A DNA stretch of 64,000 nt from CAYZNE01 sp964461035 (GTDB lineage: Archaea > Nanobdellota > Nanobdellia > Woesearchaeales > CAYZNE01), in contig CAYWRI010000001.1 of the NCBI GenBank assembly GCA_964461035.1, positions 74,740-138,739 on the forward strand. The letters run 5' to 3'. The position numbers and the translations under genes are program-made. The notes under the pieces were generated by a model. That model worked only from the letters and a program-made list of their open reading frames with translations, was not told the origin of the DNA and searched no databases. Below are positions 1 to 8,364 of this stretch, piece by piece. Each line of letters opens with the position of its first letter. The first letter of the stretch is position 1.

Positions 1-546
1 AAGAAAGCACAATCTGCCGTGGAATTTCTGTCTACATATGGGTGGGTTTTATTAATCTTGCTTGCAGCATTAGGAATTTTAATGAAATATGGATTTTTAG
101 AACCTGGAAAGTATTTACCTGAAAAAGTAGAATTTGGTAATCAACTTGTAGCAGAAGAATATTTTATGGACGTTGACGCTAATGTTGATGGGATTGAAAT
201 AGATCACGTCGTTGCTATCAAATTTAGAAATGGTTTTCCAAGAGATATTAATATTGCTGCGATGATGTATGATATTGGTGATGGAGAACATGATTGTCAG
301 ATTATGTCTGCAGATTTAGAATCAGGTGATAATGCAATTTTTGCTTGTAAAGTTACAGGATTAAGTAAAAGAACCAAAAATAAAATAACTTTTAAAGTTA
401 AGTTTAGCAGAACTAATCCTTCAGCACCACCACATGTCATAACAGGAATAGTCTATGCAGAACCAGCATCTGGAGAATATTGTACGCTAGAATATGAAAC
501 TGGACATCGTATTCATGAAATTGATCACAATAATGAGGTTTGTTAA
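1..546 (+). CDS. Pilin-like protein with class III signal peptide (5' partial)
   Basis: The reading frame is open from base 1 and begins inside the signal peptide (KKAQSAVEFLSTYGW), so the true start lies just before the window; the intact neighbour at 714 begins MRGKKAQSAMEF. Class III signal peptides are cut before the Gln by an archaeal prepilin peptidase, leaving a hydrophobic N-terminal helix (here STYGWVLLILLAALGILM) that packs into a pilus or stays in the membrane. The rest, about 145 residues, is a predicted outside domain with several Cys. It is close to the 714 gene in its first 50 residues and last 60, and diverges in the middle. The first GTG in frame (base 19) is inside the signal and is not a real start. 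Identity of the filament or complex is unknown. Confidence 0.85.
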   Translation, partial: KKAQSAVEFLSTYGWVLLILLAALGILMKYGFLEPGKYLPEKVEFGNQLVAEEYFMDVDANVDGIEIDHVVAIKFRNGFPRDINIAAMMYDIGDGEHDCQIMSADLESGDNAIFACKVTGLSKRTKNKITFKVKFSRTNPSAPPHVITGIVYAEPASGEYCTLEYETGHRIHEIDHNNEVC

Positions 547-591
547 ATCAATAAAATTAATCCAATAAAATAATAACGAATAACTGATAAA

Positions 592-714
592 ATGGCAGAT
601 GTAATGAATTACAAAGGAACCGCGGAAGAAGTTACTTTTGCAGGAAGAAAGTTTTTGAAAGTAAATTGTAAAATGATTTTTTTAAGTGCTTACAATATAG
701 AAGGTAATATCTGA
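592..714 (+). pseudogene. Truncated copy of the 5' end of the 1314-2804 gene
   Basis: This 40-codon frame starts MADVMNYKGTAEEVTFAGRK, which matches the start of the protein at 1314 (MTDLMHYKGTAEEVTPAWRK). After about 23 residues the match ends and the frame stops, its TGA overlapping the ATG of the next pilin-like gene. The arrangement pilin-ORF-pilin-ORF shows that a two-gene unit was duplicated and that the first copy of the second gene lost nearly all its length. It may still be translated as a short peptide because of the overlapping stop and start, but I see no reason to assign it a function. Confidence 0.75.
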
Positions 715-1301
715 TGAGAGGGAAGAAAGCACAATCTGCTATGGAATTTCTGTCGACGTATGGTTGGGTTTTATTAATCTTGCTTGCAACATTAGGAATT
801 TTAATGAAATATGGATTTTTAGAACCTGGAAAGTATTTACCTGAAAAAGTAGAATTTGGCGATCAACTTGTAGCAGAAGAGTATTTTATGGATATGGATG
901 CAAATGGTGATGGATCAAATAGTGATAAAGTCGTTGCAATAAAACTTAGAAATAATTTTCCAAGAGATATAAAAATATTAAATCTAACAGATAGTGGTCT
1001 AACTGTAAGCAAAGATTCGGGAGTACAAAGCCTCTGTTGGAATGATGAAGTAATTATTGCATCAGGAAAAAGTGAAATAATTGCTTGTTTTATGCCTTCA
1101 ATTGATTTAACTGAAAGAACTAAAAATAAACTAAATTTTCAAGTTAAATTTATGAGAGTTGATGGAACTAAAGAACACATTATATTTGGAACGATTTATG
1201 CTGAACCTGTATCAGGAGAATATTGCACTCTTGAAGATGAAGATGGAAATAATATTTATGAATTAGACCATAATTCTTTGACAGGCCAATGCGTGCCCTA
1301 A
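714..1301 (+). CDS. Pilin-like protein with class III signal peptide
   Basis: The 195-residue protein begins MRGKKAQSAMEFLSTYGW, a class III signal: a short basic stretch, the QSAMEF cleavage region and a hydrophobic helix to about residue 31. The mature protein would keep the helix and carry a roughly 150-residue outside domain with several Cys (SLCWNDE, IACFMPS, EYCTLE, GQCVP). It is a paralogue of the partial gene at the left edge and is followed after 12 nt by the 1314 gene, so the two are probably co-transcribed. The family is widespread in DPANN archaea; whether it builds a pilus or acts as a single surface protein cannot be told from sequence. Confidence 0.85.
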   Translation: MRGKKAQSAMEFLSTYGWVLLILLATLGILMKYGFLEPGKYLPEKVEFGDQLVAEEYFMDMDANGDGSNSDKVVAIKLRNNFPRDIKILNLTDSGLTVSKDSGVQSLCWNDEVIIASGKSEIIACFMPSIDLTERTKNKLNFQVKFMRVDGTKEHIIFGTIYAEPVSGEYCTLEDEDGNNIYELDHNSLTGQCVP

Positions 1302-1313
1302 TAAAACTAAAAA

Positions 1314-2804
1314 ATGACAGATTTAATGCATTACAAAGGAACCGCAGAAGAAGTTACTCCTGCATGGAGAAAGTTTTTGAAAGAAGCAAAGATGAAGCCA
1401 GAGATGGCTGAAATAGAAGATGAATTCTATGCAGAAACTGGTTTTCCTGTTCCTGAAAAAAGTTATCGTCTAATTGTTGAAGGAGTTCAAGGTTCAATTG
1501 AAGATACGTATTATTGGTTTTTAACAGAGATAAGGCAGAGCACTAAGTTTCCATATATTGATAAGATTATTGATAGTTTTGCTGCAAGTGAAACTAGTTC
1601 TTTTTGGGGAAATTCTACTCAAAGACTTAATATGCAACAAGAAAAAGCAGGAAATTATCTCAGAGTTATTTCAGAATTAATAAAACAATTATTTCAGATA
1701 GTTCGAGAATTAAGAATGATTGATGAAAAACTCAATATTAGACAAGCCTGGAGTGATCCAAAGACTGGTGAAAAATTAAAAAGTGCTGATGTTACATTAA
1801 AATCCGAATTTGTTGAACTTGTAGAAGGCGGTGCTAAAGATGTTAATTCTGTTTATGGTTTAGCAAGAGAAGTAGGTTATAGTATACTTCCTGATTTATT
1901 CTTTAATACTCATATTTACAAACCAAAAGACATTGATAGAGTTGTTGATAATATGCATTATAATTTAAGAGTTAAAAATGTTTTAAAGAAAAAAATTTAT
2001 AATTTCATAAATTGGAAAAGAAGCACGGATAAAGAATTTAATGCTAGGAGAGATTTTGAACTAAAATACTTATATCAACATTGGCAAACTATTCGTGCGT
2101 ATATGCAATGGCTTTCACCATACTTAAGAAATATAAAACGTTTAACAATGAATTCAAAATTTATTAAAAATCCTGACATCATTTTAGCTTTTGAAACTGC
2201 AATGTCTGAAATAGAAATTCTGGCTTGGCGACCCATGCCCTTAAATGGAAAGAATACAGGTGTTAATCTTTGCGCTTTAGTTAATTTTACTTATAGTACA
2301 CGACCTGCCATGAATTTTCATACACCAGATTATGGTCAAAAAGGTCCTGTTCATAGTGGAAAATGTGTTGTAACATTTAAAGGTTATGTTTGGAGCGATC
2401 AACAGATTAAGCTATATAAAAAATATAAAGAAGATGAAGATCTAGAACTTTTGGGGTTAGCTGATGAAAAAATGCAATCTGCAATTGATATGCTTGGAGA
2501 TACTTTTAAAAAATATTTGGCAGAATGTGGTGAAGATATTGCTTCAAAATCAGAAGACAAACCAAAGCCAAAAAAACCGAAACAAGATTCTGTGTTGGAT
2601 CCTTTTTTGGGTGTGTTCAGAGCTTTTGGTGAGATTGGTGGTTCTTTTTTCCCTTCGAATAAAACAGAAAAATTCAAACCTATCGAAGTTGATCCTAAAA
2701 AATTAAATCCTCAAGCACATGCAGTTGCTAAAGGTCTTCTTAAATTCACAATGTATACTATGTATAAGAATTATAAGAAAGCTCATAAAATGCTTTCATG
2801 GTAA
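1314..2804 (+). CDS. Conserved-looking protein of unknown function, linked to pilin-like gene
   Basis: I do not recognise this 496-residue protein. It has no signal peptide or clear membrane segment and looks soluble and mostly helical. Several regions are rich in Trp, Tyr and basic residues (KRSTDKEF, YLYQHWQTIRAYMQWLSPYLRNIKRL). A Lys/Pro-rich linker (KSEDKPKPKKPKQ) sits near residue 420 and a basic helix ends the protein. It lies 12 nt after the pilin-like gene and one base before the coiled-coil gene at 2806, so the three form one transcription unit. The truncated copy of its 5' end upstream shows the pairing with the pilin is old enough to have been duplicated. A role in pilus assembly or membrane association is possible but not shown. 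Confidence 0.8.
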   Translation: MTDLMHYKGTAEEVTPAWRKFLKEAKMKPEMAEIEDEFYAETGFPVPEKSYRLIVEGVQGSIEDTYYWFLTEIRQSTKFPYIDKIIDSFAASETSSFWGNSTQRLNMQQEKAGNYLRVISELIKQLFQIVRELRMIDEKLNIRQAWSDPKTGEKLKSADVTLKSEFVELVEGGAKDVNSVYGLAREVGYSILPDLFFNTHIYKPKDIDRVVDNMHYNLRVKNVLKKKIYNFINWKRSTDKEFNARRDFELKYLYQHWQTIRAYMQWLSPYLRNIKRLTMNSKFIKNPDIILAFETAMSEIEILAWRPMPLNGKNTGVNLCALVNFTYSTRPAMNFHTPDYGQKGPVHSGKCVVTFKGYVWSDQQIKLYKKYKEDEDLELLGLADEKMQSAIDMLGDTFKKYLAECGEDIASKSEDKPKPKKPKQDSVLDPFLGVFRAFGEIGGSFFPSNKTEKFKPIEVDPKKLNPQAHAVAKGLLKFTMYTMYKNYKKAHKMLSW

Positions 2805-2805
2805 A

Positions 2806-3273
2806 ATGATTGATAAGATGCCTCCTGAAGAGAGAATAAAATTTTTGAAAAGAATAAAAGAATTGGAAGAAGAAAAACTTAAAAAATTTGAAGAGCTTAA
2901 AAAAAAAGAGCTTGAAGAATTAAAAAAGAAAACTCAAGATATTGAATACAGTATTTCAGATGATATAAATGAATCAATAGATGAACTGGCAAATAATGAA
3001 GCTAAACAATTAAATCCTGAAGATGAAGAATTTTTAGAAATTCTATTAAAAGAAACTTCAAAAGAAACTTCATTTGGTTATGATTCAAGCAAATTGCCTC
3101 TGAATGGAAATAGTTCAGATGCTTACAAATCACAGGAAGAAGAATTAAGAAAATATGATTCAGAATCATCAGAAAAAATGTATGAAAGCGAAAATTCAAA
3201 AGAAGAAAAAGAACCAAAAAGTTTTATTGATAAATTAAATGAACAGGATGAAAAAGATTTTGTTTACAAGTAA
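2806..3273 (+). CDS. Acidic coiled-coil protein of unknown function
   Basis: The ATG at 2806 is one base after the stop of the preceding gene, which fixes it as the likely start; the frame is open further upstream, but that part lies inside the neighbour. The 155-residue product starts MIDKMPPEERIKFLKRIKEL and runs into a long charged coiled coil of Lys/Glu heptads to about residue 45. A low-complexity acidic and Ser-rich remainder follows (SENSKEEKEPKSF). No catalytic motif is visible. Its place at the end of the pilin-linked operon suggests it partners the 496-residue protein, as inference only. Confidence 0.75.
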   Translation: MIDKMPPEERIKFLKRIKELEEEKLKKFEELKKKELEELKKKTQDIEYSISDDINESIDELANNEAKQLNPEDEEFLEILLKETSKETSFGYDSSKLPLNGNSSDAYKSQEEELRKYDSESSEKMYESENSKEEKEPKSFIDKLNEQDEKDFVYK

Positions 3274-3295
3274 ACTGGTTTGTCCAGAATTATAA

Positions 3296-3410
3296 AAAAT
3301 ATTGCCTTGGAGTAAACTAAGCGAAATACATTTTGTGTGAAAACATAAAATTATCGTATTTCACGATTAAAATTTGGTCACGCATTGGCCAACAACTCTT
3401 TGTAGTATAA
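3296..3410 (+). repeat. Dispersed two-hairpin element, copy A
   Basis: This intergenic segment matches, on the opposite strand, the segment at 41895-42020 over about 100 nt. Hairpin 1 pairs GCGAAATAC (3321-3329) with GTATTTCAC (3356-3364). Hairpin 2 pairs TTGGTC (3374-3379) with GGCCAA (3387-3392). The differences between copies within both stems largely keep the pairing, which is what selection on structure, or movement of an inverted-repeat element, would leave. No ORF is inside. It could be a small RNA gene, a mobile miniature element or a 3'-end element. Confidence 0.6.
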
Positions 3411-3486
3411 AAAAAGATTCCATTTTGGACATACCCAAATAAATAATTAATTTATAAAAAAAAGAATTAATTATTAGGTGAGACAA

Positions 3487-5610
3487 ATGAATTATGATAC
3501 ATCATATTATAGAGTTATGGATTCGGATTATCTTAGTACTCACGATCCTGATTATCCTGAACTAGAAGCGCCAATTCTAAGTCATCAATTAATAGAAGAA
3601 AATAGAGAAGATTCTGACAGAGTTACATTAACACCAAGTGAGTTGGGTATTGGAACTAATCCATTTATTCATCCATTACAGGGTGTTAATGCACGTTTGC
3701 ATGATGGTGCAAGCAAAATGGAGATAAGCTTTTTTGGTCAGGGTAAAGGTAATAAAGAAAGATTTACTCCTGAAAGTATTGATAAAGTAGAAAGAGAAGA
3801 CATAAAGAATTTACTCAAGATTAATGAAGCAAAAATGAGTGTTCATGCAAGTGTTGCTGTTGAAGGTTTATCCGGATTTAATGCTAGAGAAGGATTTAGT
3901 GAAGAACAGAGAGAAGTATCAATAAGAGAAATTGAAAAAGCAATAGATTTTGCAAGAGATGCAAGTACTGGTGGAGCAATTGTTTTTCATACAGGAGAAT
4001 GGCAAAGACCAATTAGTGAGCAACCATTTGGAACTTCTAAAGGTGGAATGTTCAGAGGACATGATACTGAAGAAGACAAAGCATCATTGTATGTTGTTGA
4101 TAGTAGAACAGGACAAATAAACGGTGTTAAAAAAGATCATCTGGTATATGAACCAATATATTTGGATGTTAAATTATTTGCTAAAGATAGAGGATTTTCA
4201 AAAGATAAAAATGGAAACTATAGAGATAAGAAAGGAAAAGTTTTTTTTGAGTATCAACATAAAAAAGATGAAGCAGGAGTTAAACTCTATAAAGATACTA
4301 CTGGAAAGGACATTTTTGAAGATGATTGGGTCAACAAAAAAGGTGAATTAATTTTACCCGATCCGAATAAACCTGATGCCTGGTTTGAAAGAATACCTCT
4401 TTGGGATTCTCAGAAAACACAGTTTAAAGTAGATCCAAGAGATTTTAAATTTTATGAAAAAAAAGCAGAAATATACAAAAAAAGATATGGTATTGATTTA
4501 ACTCCTGAAGAATTATTTGTAAAATCCCAATTAAGCAATAAAGTTTTACAATATAAAGGAAATTCTTTGTATCATGGTCAGAGATATGATGATATAAAAT
4601 TTAGAAGAGATAAATATGCTGAAGCACTTAAATTCTATGAAAAATTAGAGGTCAGTTTGTCTGAAAAAGAAAAATGGAAATTAACCCGAAAAAAAATGTC
4701 AGGTTATAGTTTTGATCCCCAATTTGATATGTCTCCAGAGTATGAAACAACAGTTGATTATCTCAGGCAAAAAGTTAAAGATGAACAAGATCAAATGCGA
4801 CACATTCACTCATCCAGTGCAAGTGCAGATGCTGAAGCAAAGCAGACAGAAGATCAAATTAAAAGAACAGTTAGCTTAGATAAATATGCTCTTGACAAGA
4901 CCGCAGCGTCAATAGCAAGACTTGCAAGAAAAGTTTATGTTGCAAATCAAAATAAAAAAGATCCATCTCAAAAAGATTTATATTTAGCTCCTGAAAATTG
5001 GCAAACAACAATGTTTGGAGGTCATCCTGACGAAATGATACAAATAGTTCAAAAAGCAAGAAAAAGATTTGCCGAAGAAAATAGTGATATTATTGGTGCA
5101 GAAAAAGCAAAAAAAGTTGCAAATGATGTTATTAAATCAACTATTGATGTTGGTCATTTAAATGTATGGCGACGACATTTTAAAAGAAAAAGTGAAATGG
5201 AATCTGATGAATCATTTAATAATAGATTTGATGATTGGCTTTTAAAAGAAATAGATAAAATGGATAAAGCAGGAGTTCTCGGGCATTTTCATCTTGCAGA
5301 CAATTTTGGGTTTGATGATGAACATCTAACTCCTGGTCGAGGTAATGCTCCTATAAAAGAGTTTGTTAAAAAACTCAAGGCAAAAGGGTATGATGATTTT
5401 ATAGTGGAAGCAGGTAGTTTTAATACTGTTTCAACTTTGCATGATACTTGGTCATATTTTGGAACTCCTATTTATTCACATTCTCCCAGAGGAAGTTTCA
5501 GACAAATGCATCAAGCACACTTTCCATACAAATCAACCCCCTTATACATTGCAGGAGCATATGCGCCTAGCAATGAATTCAAAATGTGGACTGAAGTCCC
5601 ACTTCATTAA
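3487..5610 (+). CDS. Xylose isomerase-like / AP endonuclease 2-type TIM-barrel protein with large insertion
   Basis: An ATG at 3487 is preceded by an AGGTGA ribosome site and is preferred to the upstream GTG at 3478. The 707-residue protein has two halves of one TIM-barrel fold. The N-terminal part reaches strands such as MSVHASVAVEGL (about residue 117) and GGAIVFHTGEW. The C-terminal part contains VGHLNVW, GHFHLADNFGFDDEH (about residue 600) and FIVEAGSF, with the His, Asp and Glu that bind metals in endonuclease IV and sugar isomerases. Between them lies a charged, partly repetitive insertion of roughly 350 residues. It is more than twice the usual family length. Substrate, DNA or sugar, cannot be assigned; the insertion makes either use speculative. 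Confidence 0.7.
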   Translation: MNYDTSYYRVMDSDYLSTHDPDYPELEAPILSHQLIEENREDSDRVTLTPSELGIGTNPFIHPLQGVNARLHDGASKMEISFFGQGKGNKERFTPESIDKVEREDIKNLLKINEAKMSVHASVAVEGLSGFNAREGFSEEQREVSIREIEKAIDFARDASTGGAIVFHTGEWQRPISEQPFGTSKGGMFRGHDTEEDKASLYVVDSRTGQINGVKKDHLVYEPIYLDVKLFAKDRGFSKDKNGNYRDKKGKVFFEYQHKKDEAGVKLYKDTTGKDIFEDDWVNKKGELILPDPNKPDAWFERIPLWDSQKTQFKVDPRDFKFYEKKAEIYKKRYGIDLTPEELFVKSQLSNKVLQYKGNSLYHGQRYDDIKFRRDKYAEALKFYEKLEVSLSEKEKWKLTRKKMSGYSFDPQFDMSPEYETTVDYLRQKVKDEQDQMRHIHSSSASADAEAKQTEDQIKRTVSLDKYALDKTAASIARLARKVYVANQNKKDPSQKDLYLAPENWQTTMFGGHPDEMIQIVQKARKRFAEENSDIIGAEKAKKVANDVIKSTIDVGHLNVWRRHFKRKSEMESDESFNNRFDDWLLKEIDKMDKAGVLGHFHLADNFGFDDEHLTPGRGNAPIKEFVKKLKAKGYDDFIVEAGSFNTVSTLHDTWSYFGTPIYSHSPRGSFRQMHQAHFPYKSTPLYIAGAYAPSNEFKMWTEVPLH

Positions 5611-5626
5611 AAGAAAAATTGAGTTT

Positions 5627-6106
5627 TTATTTACTTAAGTATTCAATAAGTGTATATACCAAACCAGAAGCCACTCCTATACAGGTCATTTTAGCTGTGT
5701 TAGGATGTTCGTGTACCCATATTCTTAAACCTGAATAACCTAATTCTTTTCCTGCTTGTATTCTTACCTGTCCAAGATCATTATTTTGATACGTTTTTAT
5801 TAACACATCTTTCAAATTGTCAATACCTTCTCTGTAAAGTGTACCAATCTGATTAACCGCTTTAAGTCTTGTAGAAACATCTGGTTTTGTCTCACCCCTT
5901 CTATCTATATCGTTTGTTCCATATTCAGATGCTGTATGTAGTAATTCTCCATTTTCATCAAAATAATCTGTATAAGATTGTTCTCCATAATCGCCATTTA
6001 TACCACACCTTCCACTTTTTGAAGAAACAGTTTGAACTTCAACTCTTGCAGATAAATCTTCCATTAAATTATCAATATTTTCAAGAGCATCTTTTGAAGT
6101 TGTCAT
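5627..6106 (-). CDS. Hypothetical protein with C-terminal membrane anchor
   Basis: I do not recognise this 159-residue protein. The first 130 residues are hydrophilic (start MTTSKDALENIDNLMEDLSA) and mildly helical. A single hydrophobic stretch near the end (MTCIGVASGLVYTLIEYL) is followed by only two residues, fitting a tail-anchored protein. The segment before the anchor (RIQAGKELGYSGLRIWVHEHP) resembles the alanine-rich spacer plus anchor of small ribosome- or membrane-tethered proteins of the DUF883 type, but this is a weak resemblance. It is convergent with the gene at 3487, their stops 16 nt apart. Confidence 0.65.
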   Translation of the reverse strand: MTTSKDALENIDNLMEDLSARVEVQTVSSKSGRCGINGDYGEQSYTDYFDENGELLHTASEYGTNDIDRRGETKPDVSTRLKAVNQIGTLYREGIDNLKDVLIKTYQNNDLGQVRIQAGKELGYSGLRIWVHEHPNTAKMTCIGVASGLVYTLIEYLSK

Positions 6107-6436
6107 ATTAACAATAAGAGTAAACTCATTTTTATAAATTTTCCCTTCATAACTACTTCAAAGTTAATAATGATTTCAATTTTCTAAGAACCAAACTAAA
6201 AACAAAACGAATGAGTGAGAATTCAGTAACAAAAGAAAATTCTTTTTTTTATAATCTAAAATCAATTTTATTATTAGCATAATCACTTCGACCATTAGTA
6301 ATTATATCTTTTAAAGAAGCAAAAACAACTGAATTCCCCTGTTCTGCACACATATTTGTTCGCTTTGCTAATATTACACAACAATAATCGAAAAACTAAA
6401 ACATTTATATGTAGATAACTATTTTAAATTTAAAAG
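6107..6436. other. Intergenic stretch with one TATA box
   Basis: About 330 bases with no credible ORF. The only signal I can support is a TATA-like TTTATATG at 6404-6411, which sits 26 nt ahead of the small gene at 6437. Nothing else stands out. Confidence 0.5.
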
Positions 6437-6613
6437 ATGAAATCAAACTATTTAATTCCTATTATTGTATTTATTGGATTAATAGTTTTATTTTTTTTCC
6501 CAGAACCAGAAACAAATTTTTTGGCATATGTTGGAACTACTTTATTTTTTATAGCCTTGATAGTATTTTTAATAGTTTGGCAAAAAAGAAAGAATAAGAC
6601 TTCTAAACAATAG
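6437..6613 (+). CDS. Small two-helix membrane protein (58 aa)
   Basis: This short frame starts MKSNYLIPIIVFIGLIVLFF and contains two hydrophobic helices separated by FPEPETNFLAYVG. It ends in a basic, hydrophilic tail (WQKRKNKTSKQ). Such a tail predicts both ends inside the cell. Its TATA box lies 26 nt upstream of the ATG, the spacing expected for a leaderless archaeal transcript. I do not know the family. Confidence 0.65.
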   Translation: MKSNYLIPIIVFIGLIVLFFFPEPETNFLAYVGTTLFFIALIVFLIVWQKRKNKTSKQ

Positions 6614-6672
6614 ACTAATTAATAAAAACGAATAATTATGTTAGGGTGTAAACTTTCAATACTTTCTCTATA

Positions 6673-6819
6673 TTAATCATCTAGAATTTTGCTAAAAGAT
6701 GTGGCTGTTTCACCCATATGTTCTAAAACGATTTTTAGTGATGCCTGTATATGGACTGCAAGCAATATTCCAATAGAATCCCCCACACTTAATGTAACAT
6801 AAACAACTACTTCTTCAAT
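6673..6819 (-). pseudogene. C-terminal fragment of a nitroreductase-like gene
   Basis: On the minus strand this stretch encodes IEEVVVYVTLSVGDSIGILL followed by about 28 more residues to a natural stop. The pattern of SVGxxxGILLAxxH followed by FxxKIL is typical of the C-terminal end of one nitroreductase subfamily. No start or N-terminal half is present, and stops lie immediately upstream. It sits beside a second decayed nitroreductase (6832-7355), so the two may be unrelated relics or rearranged parts. Assignment is from pattern only. Confidence 0.45.
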
Positions 6820-6831
6820 GCATCGATGAGT

Positions 6832-7355
6832 TTATAGAAGTATTTCCGTTATGTCTTTCTTTTTAACTTCAGAAGTATTGTCTGCAGGATAACCAACAGT
6901 AATCACATAAGGTACTATAATTATCAGGTAAATTAAAAATTTCTTTTAATTTAGGTTTATTAACTCAGCTCACATAACAAGTTCCTAAACTTAAATATGC
7001 GGCTCTTAGAACTATATGTTCTGTTGACATCGCCAAATCCCTAATTGCTCTCATTTCAAAAGGATCATCAATACCTTTTTTATATTCAGATAGAGGATAT
7101 ACGCTCGGATCACCACAACAAAGAATAAACGCCGGAGCATTATAAAAAAAACCTTGTGAAAATATTTTATTTAATTTCAAAACTTCTTTTTCTTTAGAAC
7201 TCGTAATTATTTTATATCGTCATGGTTACGCATTATTTCCCGAAGGAGCTTGTCTTGCTGTACCTATAAGCTCCATTAAAAGATTCATGGGAACTGGTTT
7301 ATCTAGATACTTTCTTACACTTCTTCTATTTTTGATAGCATCATTCAATTCCATA
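6832..7355 (-). pseudogene. Decayed nitroreductase family gene
   Basis: Read from the ATG at 7355, the start MELNDAIKNRRSVRKYLDKP and the flavin-binding PSGNNA are classic nitroreductase. Two codons after that, TAA and TGA replace the usual Gln and Trp of the family's NNAQPWR motif. The frame then continues through FFYNAPAFILCCGD and AMSTEHIVLRAAYLSLGTCY, meets a TGA where a Trp is usual, and shifts frame before VPYVITVGYPAD. At least three stops and a frameshift are visible, so this is a relic of an FMN-dependent oxidoreductase. Confidence 0.85.
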
Positions 7356-7370
7356 ATTTAAGGAAAAACA

Positions 7371-7437
7371 TTTTCACATATAACTTTGTTGAATGCTTTC
7401 GGCTTAGTGGTCTTCGACCAAGTAATTATCTGTGAAA
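7371..7437. repeat. Intergenic nested inverted repeat
   Basis: TTTTCACA at 7371 pairs with TGTGAAA at 7431. Inside them CTTAGTGGTC and GACCAAGT around a short TTC loop form a second stem. The arrangement (an ATTTCAC block near a TTGGTC hairpin) recalls the two-hairpin repeats at 3296 and 41895 but the sequence match is weak. It lies just upstream of the TATA box of the 7490 gene. Confidence 0.35.
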
Positions 7438-7460
7438 TGGGGGAATATTTCTAGAAACAT

Positions 7461-7470
7461 TTATATATAA
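7461..7470 (+). promoter_or_regulatory. TATA box of the 7490 gene
   Basis: TTATATATAA centred about 25 nt ahead of the ATG at 7490, the spacing of a leaderless archaeal transcript. Confidence 0.6.
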
Positions 7471-7489
7471 AATAACTTGATATTGTTCT

Positions 7490-8293
7490 ATGTTAAACTT
7501 ATTTTTAATTAAATTATTTGTTGCAGTTGGAGTTGTTGTCGGACTATCAATTATTGCAGAACATGTGAGTCCAAAAGTTGCAGGAATTTTATTGGGATAT
7601 CCTACCGGTTCAGCAATAACATTATTCTTTTTCGGATTAGAACTAAGTCCTCAATTTGCAGCAAACAGTGCCGTCTATAATATGATGGGATTAGTTGCAA
7701 TGCAATCTTTCATATATTTTTACTATAAAACATCATCGTATTTCAAAAAATTCAACATATTATTATCTTCTGTCATTTCAATAATTGGATATTTTATAGT
7801 AATATGGTTACTTCATTTCATTAAGTTAAACAAATTTATTGCAGTAATCATTCCAATCCTCTCCATGATATTATTCATATATCTCTTTAAAGAAATAAAA
7901 AATGTAAAAATAAAAAATAAAATAAAATTAAACTATGTTGTTTTATTTATTAGAGCATTATTTGCAGCAGTGATTATACTGATAGTGATTGGTTCTGCCA
8001 AATTAGTTGGATCAACTTGGGCAGGATTATTTTCTGCATTTCCTACAACACTTTTTCCATTAATATTAATAGTACACTTTACTTATGACACTAAACACGT
8101 TCATACAATCATAAAAAATGTTCCAATAGGAATAGGATCATTAATTTTCTATTCTTTAACAATATCTATTGTCTATCCATTACTAGGAATTTATATTGGA
8201 ACTATAATTTCATTTATTGTTGCAACTGCATACATGTTTATATTCAAATTTGTTCAAAACAGATTTAAAAAGAATGTTCCTCTTTCTTCTTAA
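7490..8293 (+). CDS. Multi-pass membrane protein with internal duplication
   Basis: The 267-residue protein is almost wholly hydrophobic, with about eight predicted helices. The first half contains VSPKVAGILLGYPTGSAITL and the second half LVGSTWAGLFSAFPTTLFPL. Each has a small-residue, Gly/Ala-rich helix ending in a Pro-Thr turn at the same place, so the protein looks like a tandem repeat of a four-helix unit. That layout is common in transporters and permeases, but I cannot name a family or substrate. A TATA box 20-30 nt upstream supports the start. Confidence 0.75.
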   Translation: MLNLFLIKLFVAVGVVVGLSIIAEHVSPKVAGILLGYPTGSAITLFFFGLELSPQFAANSAVYNMMGLVAMQSFIYFYYKTSSYFKKFNILLSSVISIIGYFIVIWLLHFIKLNKFIAVIIPILSMILFIYLFKEIKNVKIKNKIKLNYVVLFIRALFAAVIILIVIGSAKLVGSTWAGLFSAFPTTLFPLILIVHFTYDTKHVHTIIKNVPIGIGSLIFYSLTISIVYPLLGIYIGTIISFIVATAYMFIFKFVQNRFKKNVPLSS

Positions 8294-8333
8294 ACTAAAA
8301 TGTTGTGCTTAATCGAGAATGAATTCTAAAAAA
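8291..8333 (+). repeat. 43-nt direct repeat, left copy
   Basis: Begins with the stop codon of the 7490 gene and runs TAAACTAAAATGTTGTGC onward. It matches 9969-10011 at 38 of 43 positions. The two copies bracket the GT2/PHP-like gene pair. A shorter version of the first half appears at about 29388, after another gene. Confidence 0.7.
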
Positions 8334-8364
8334 GGATTTATAATAAAAAGGGTTGAAGCTAAAC

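Noticed and set aside
714..1301. Archaellin
   Set aside because: The class III signal is shared by many archaeal pilins. No archaellum genes are visible, and the mature part does not resemble flagellins.
6832..7355. Possible reassignment of TAA/TGA to Gln/Trp
   Set aside because: The stops fall at Gln and Trp positions in the nitroreductase relic and at one membrane gene, but all intact genes here end normally with TAA, TAG or TGA and use CAA/TGG for these residues. Decay by C-to-T and G-to-A changes is simpler.
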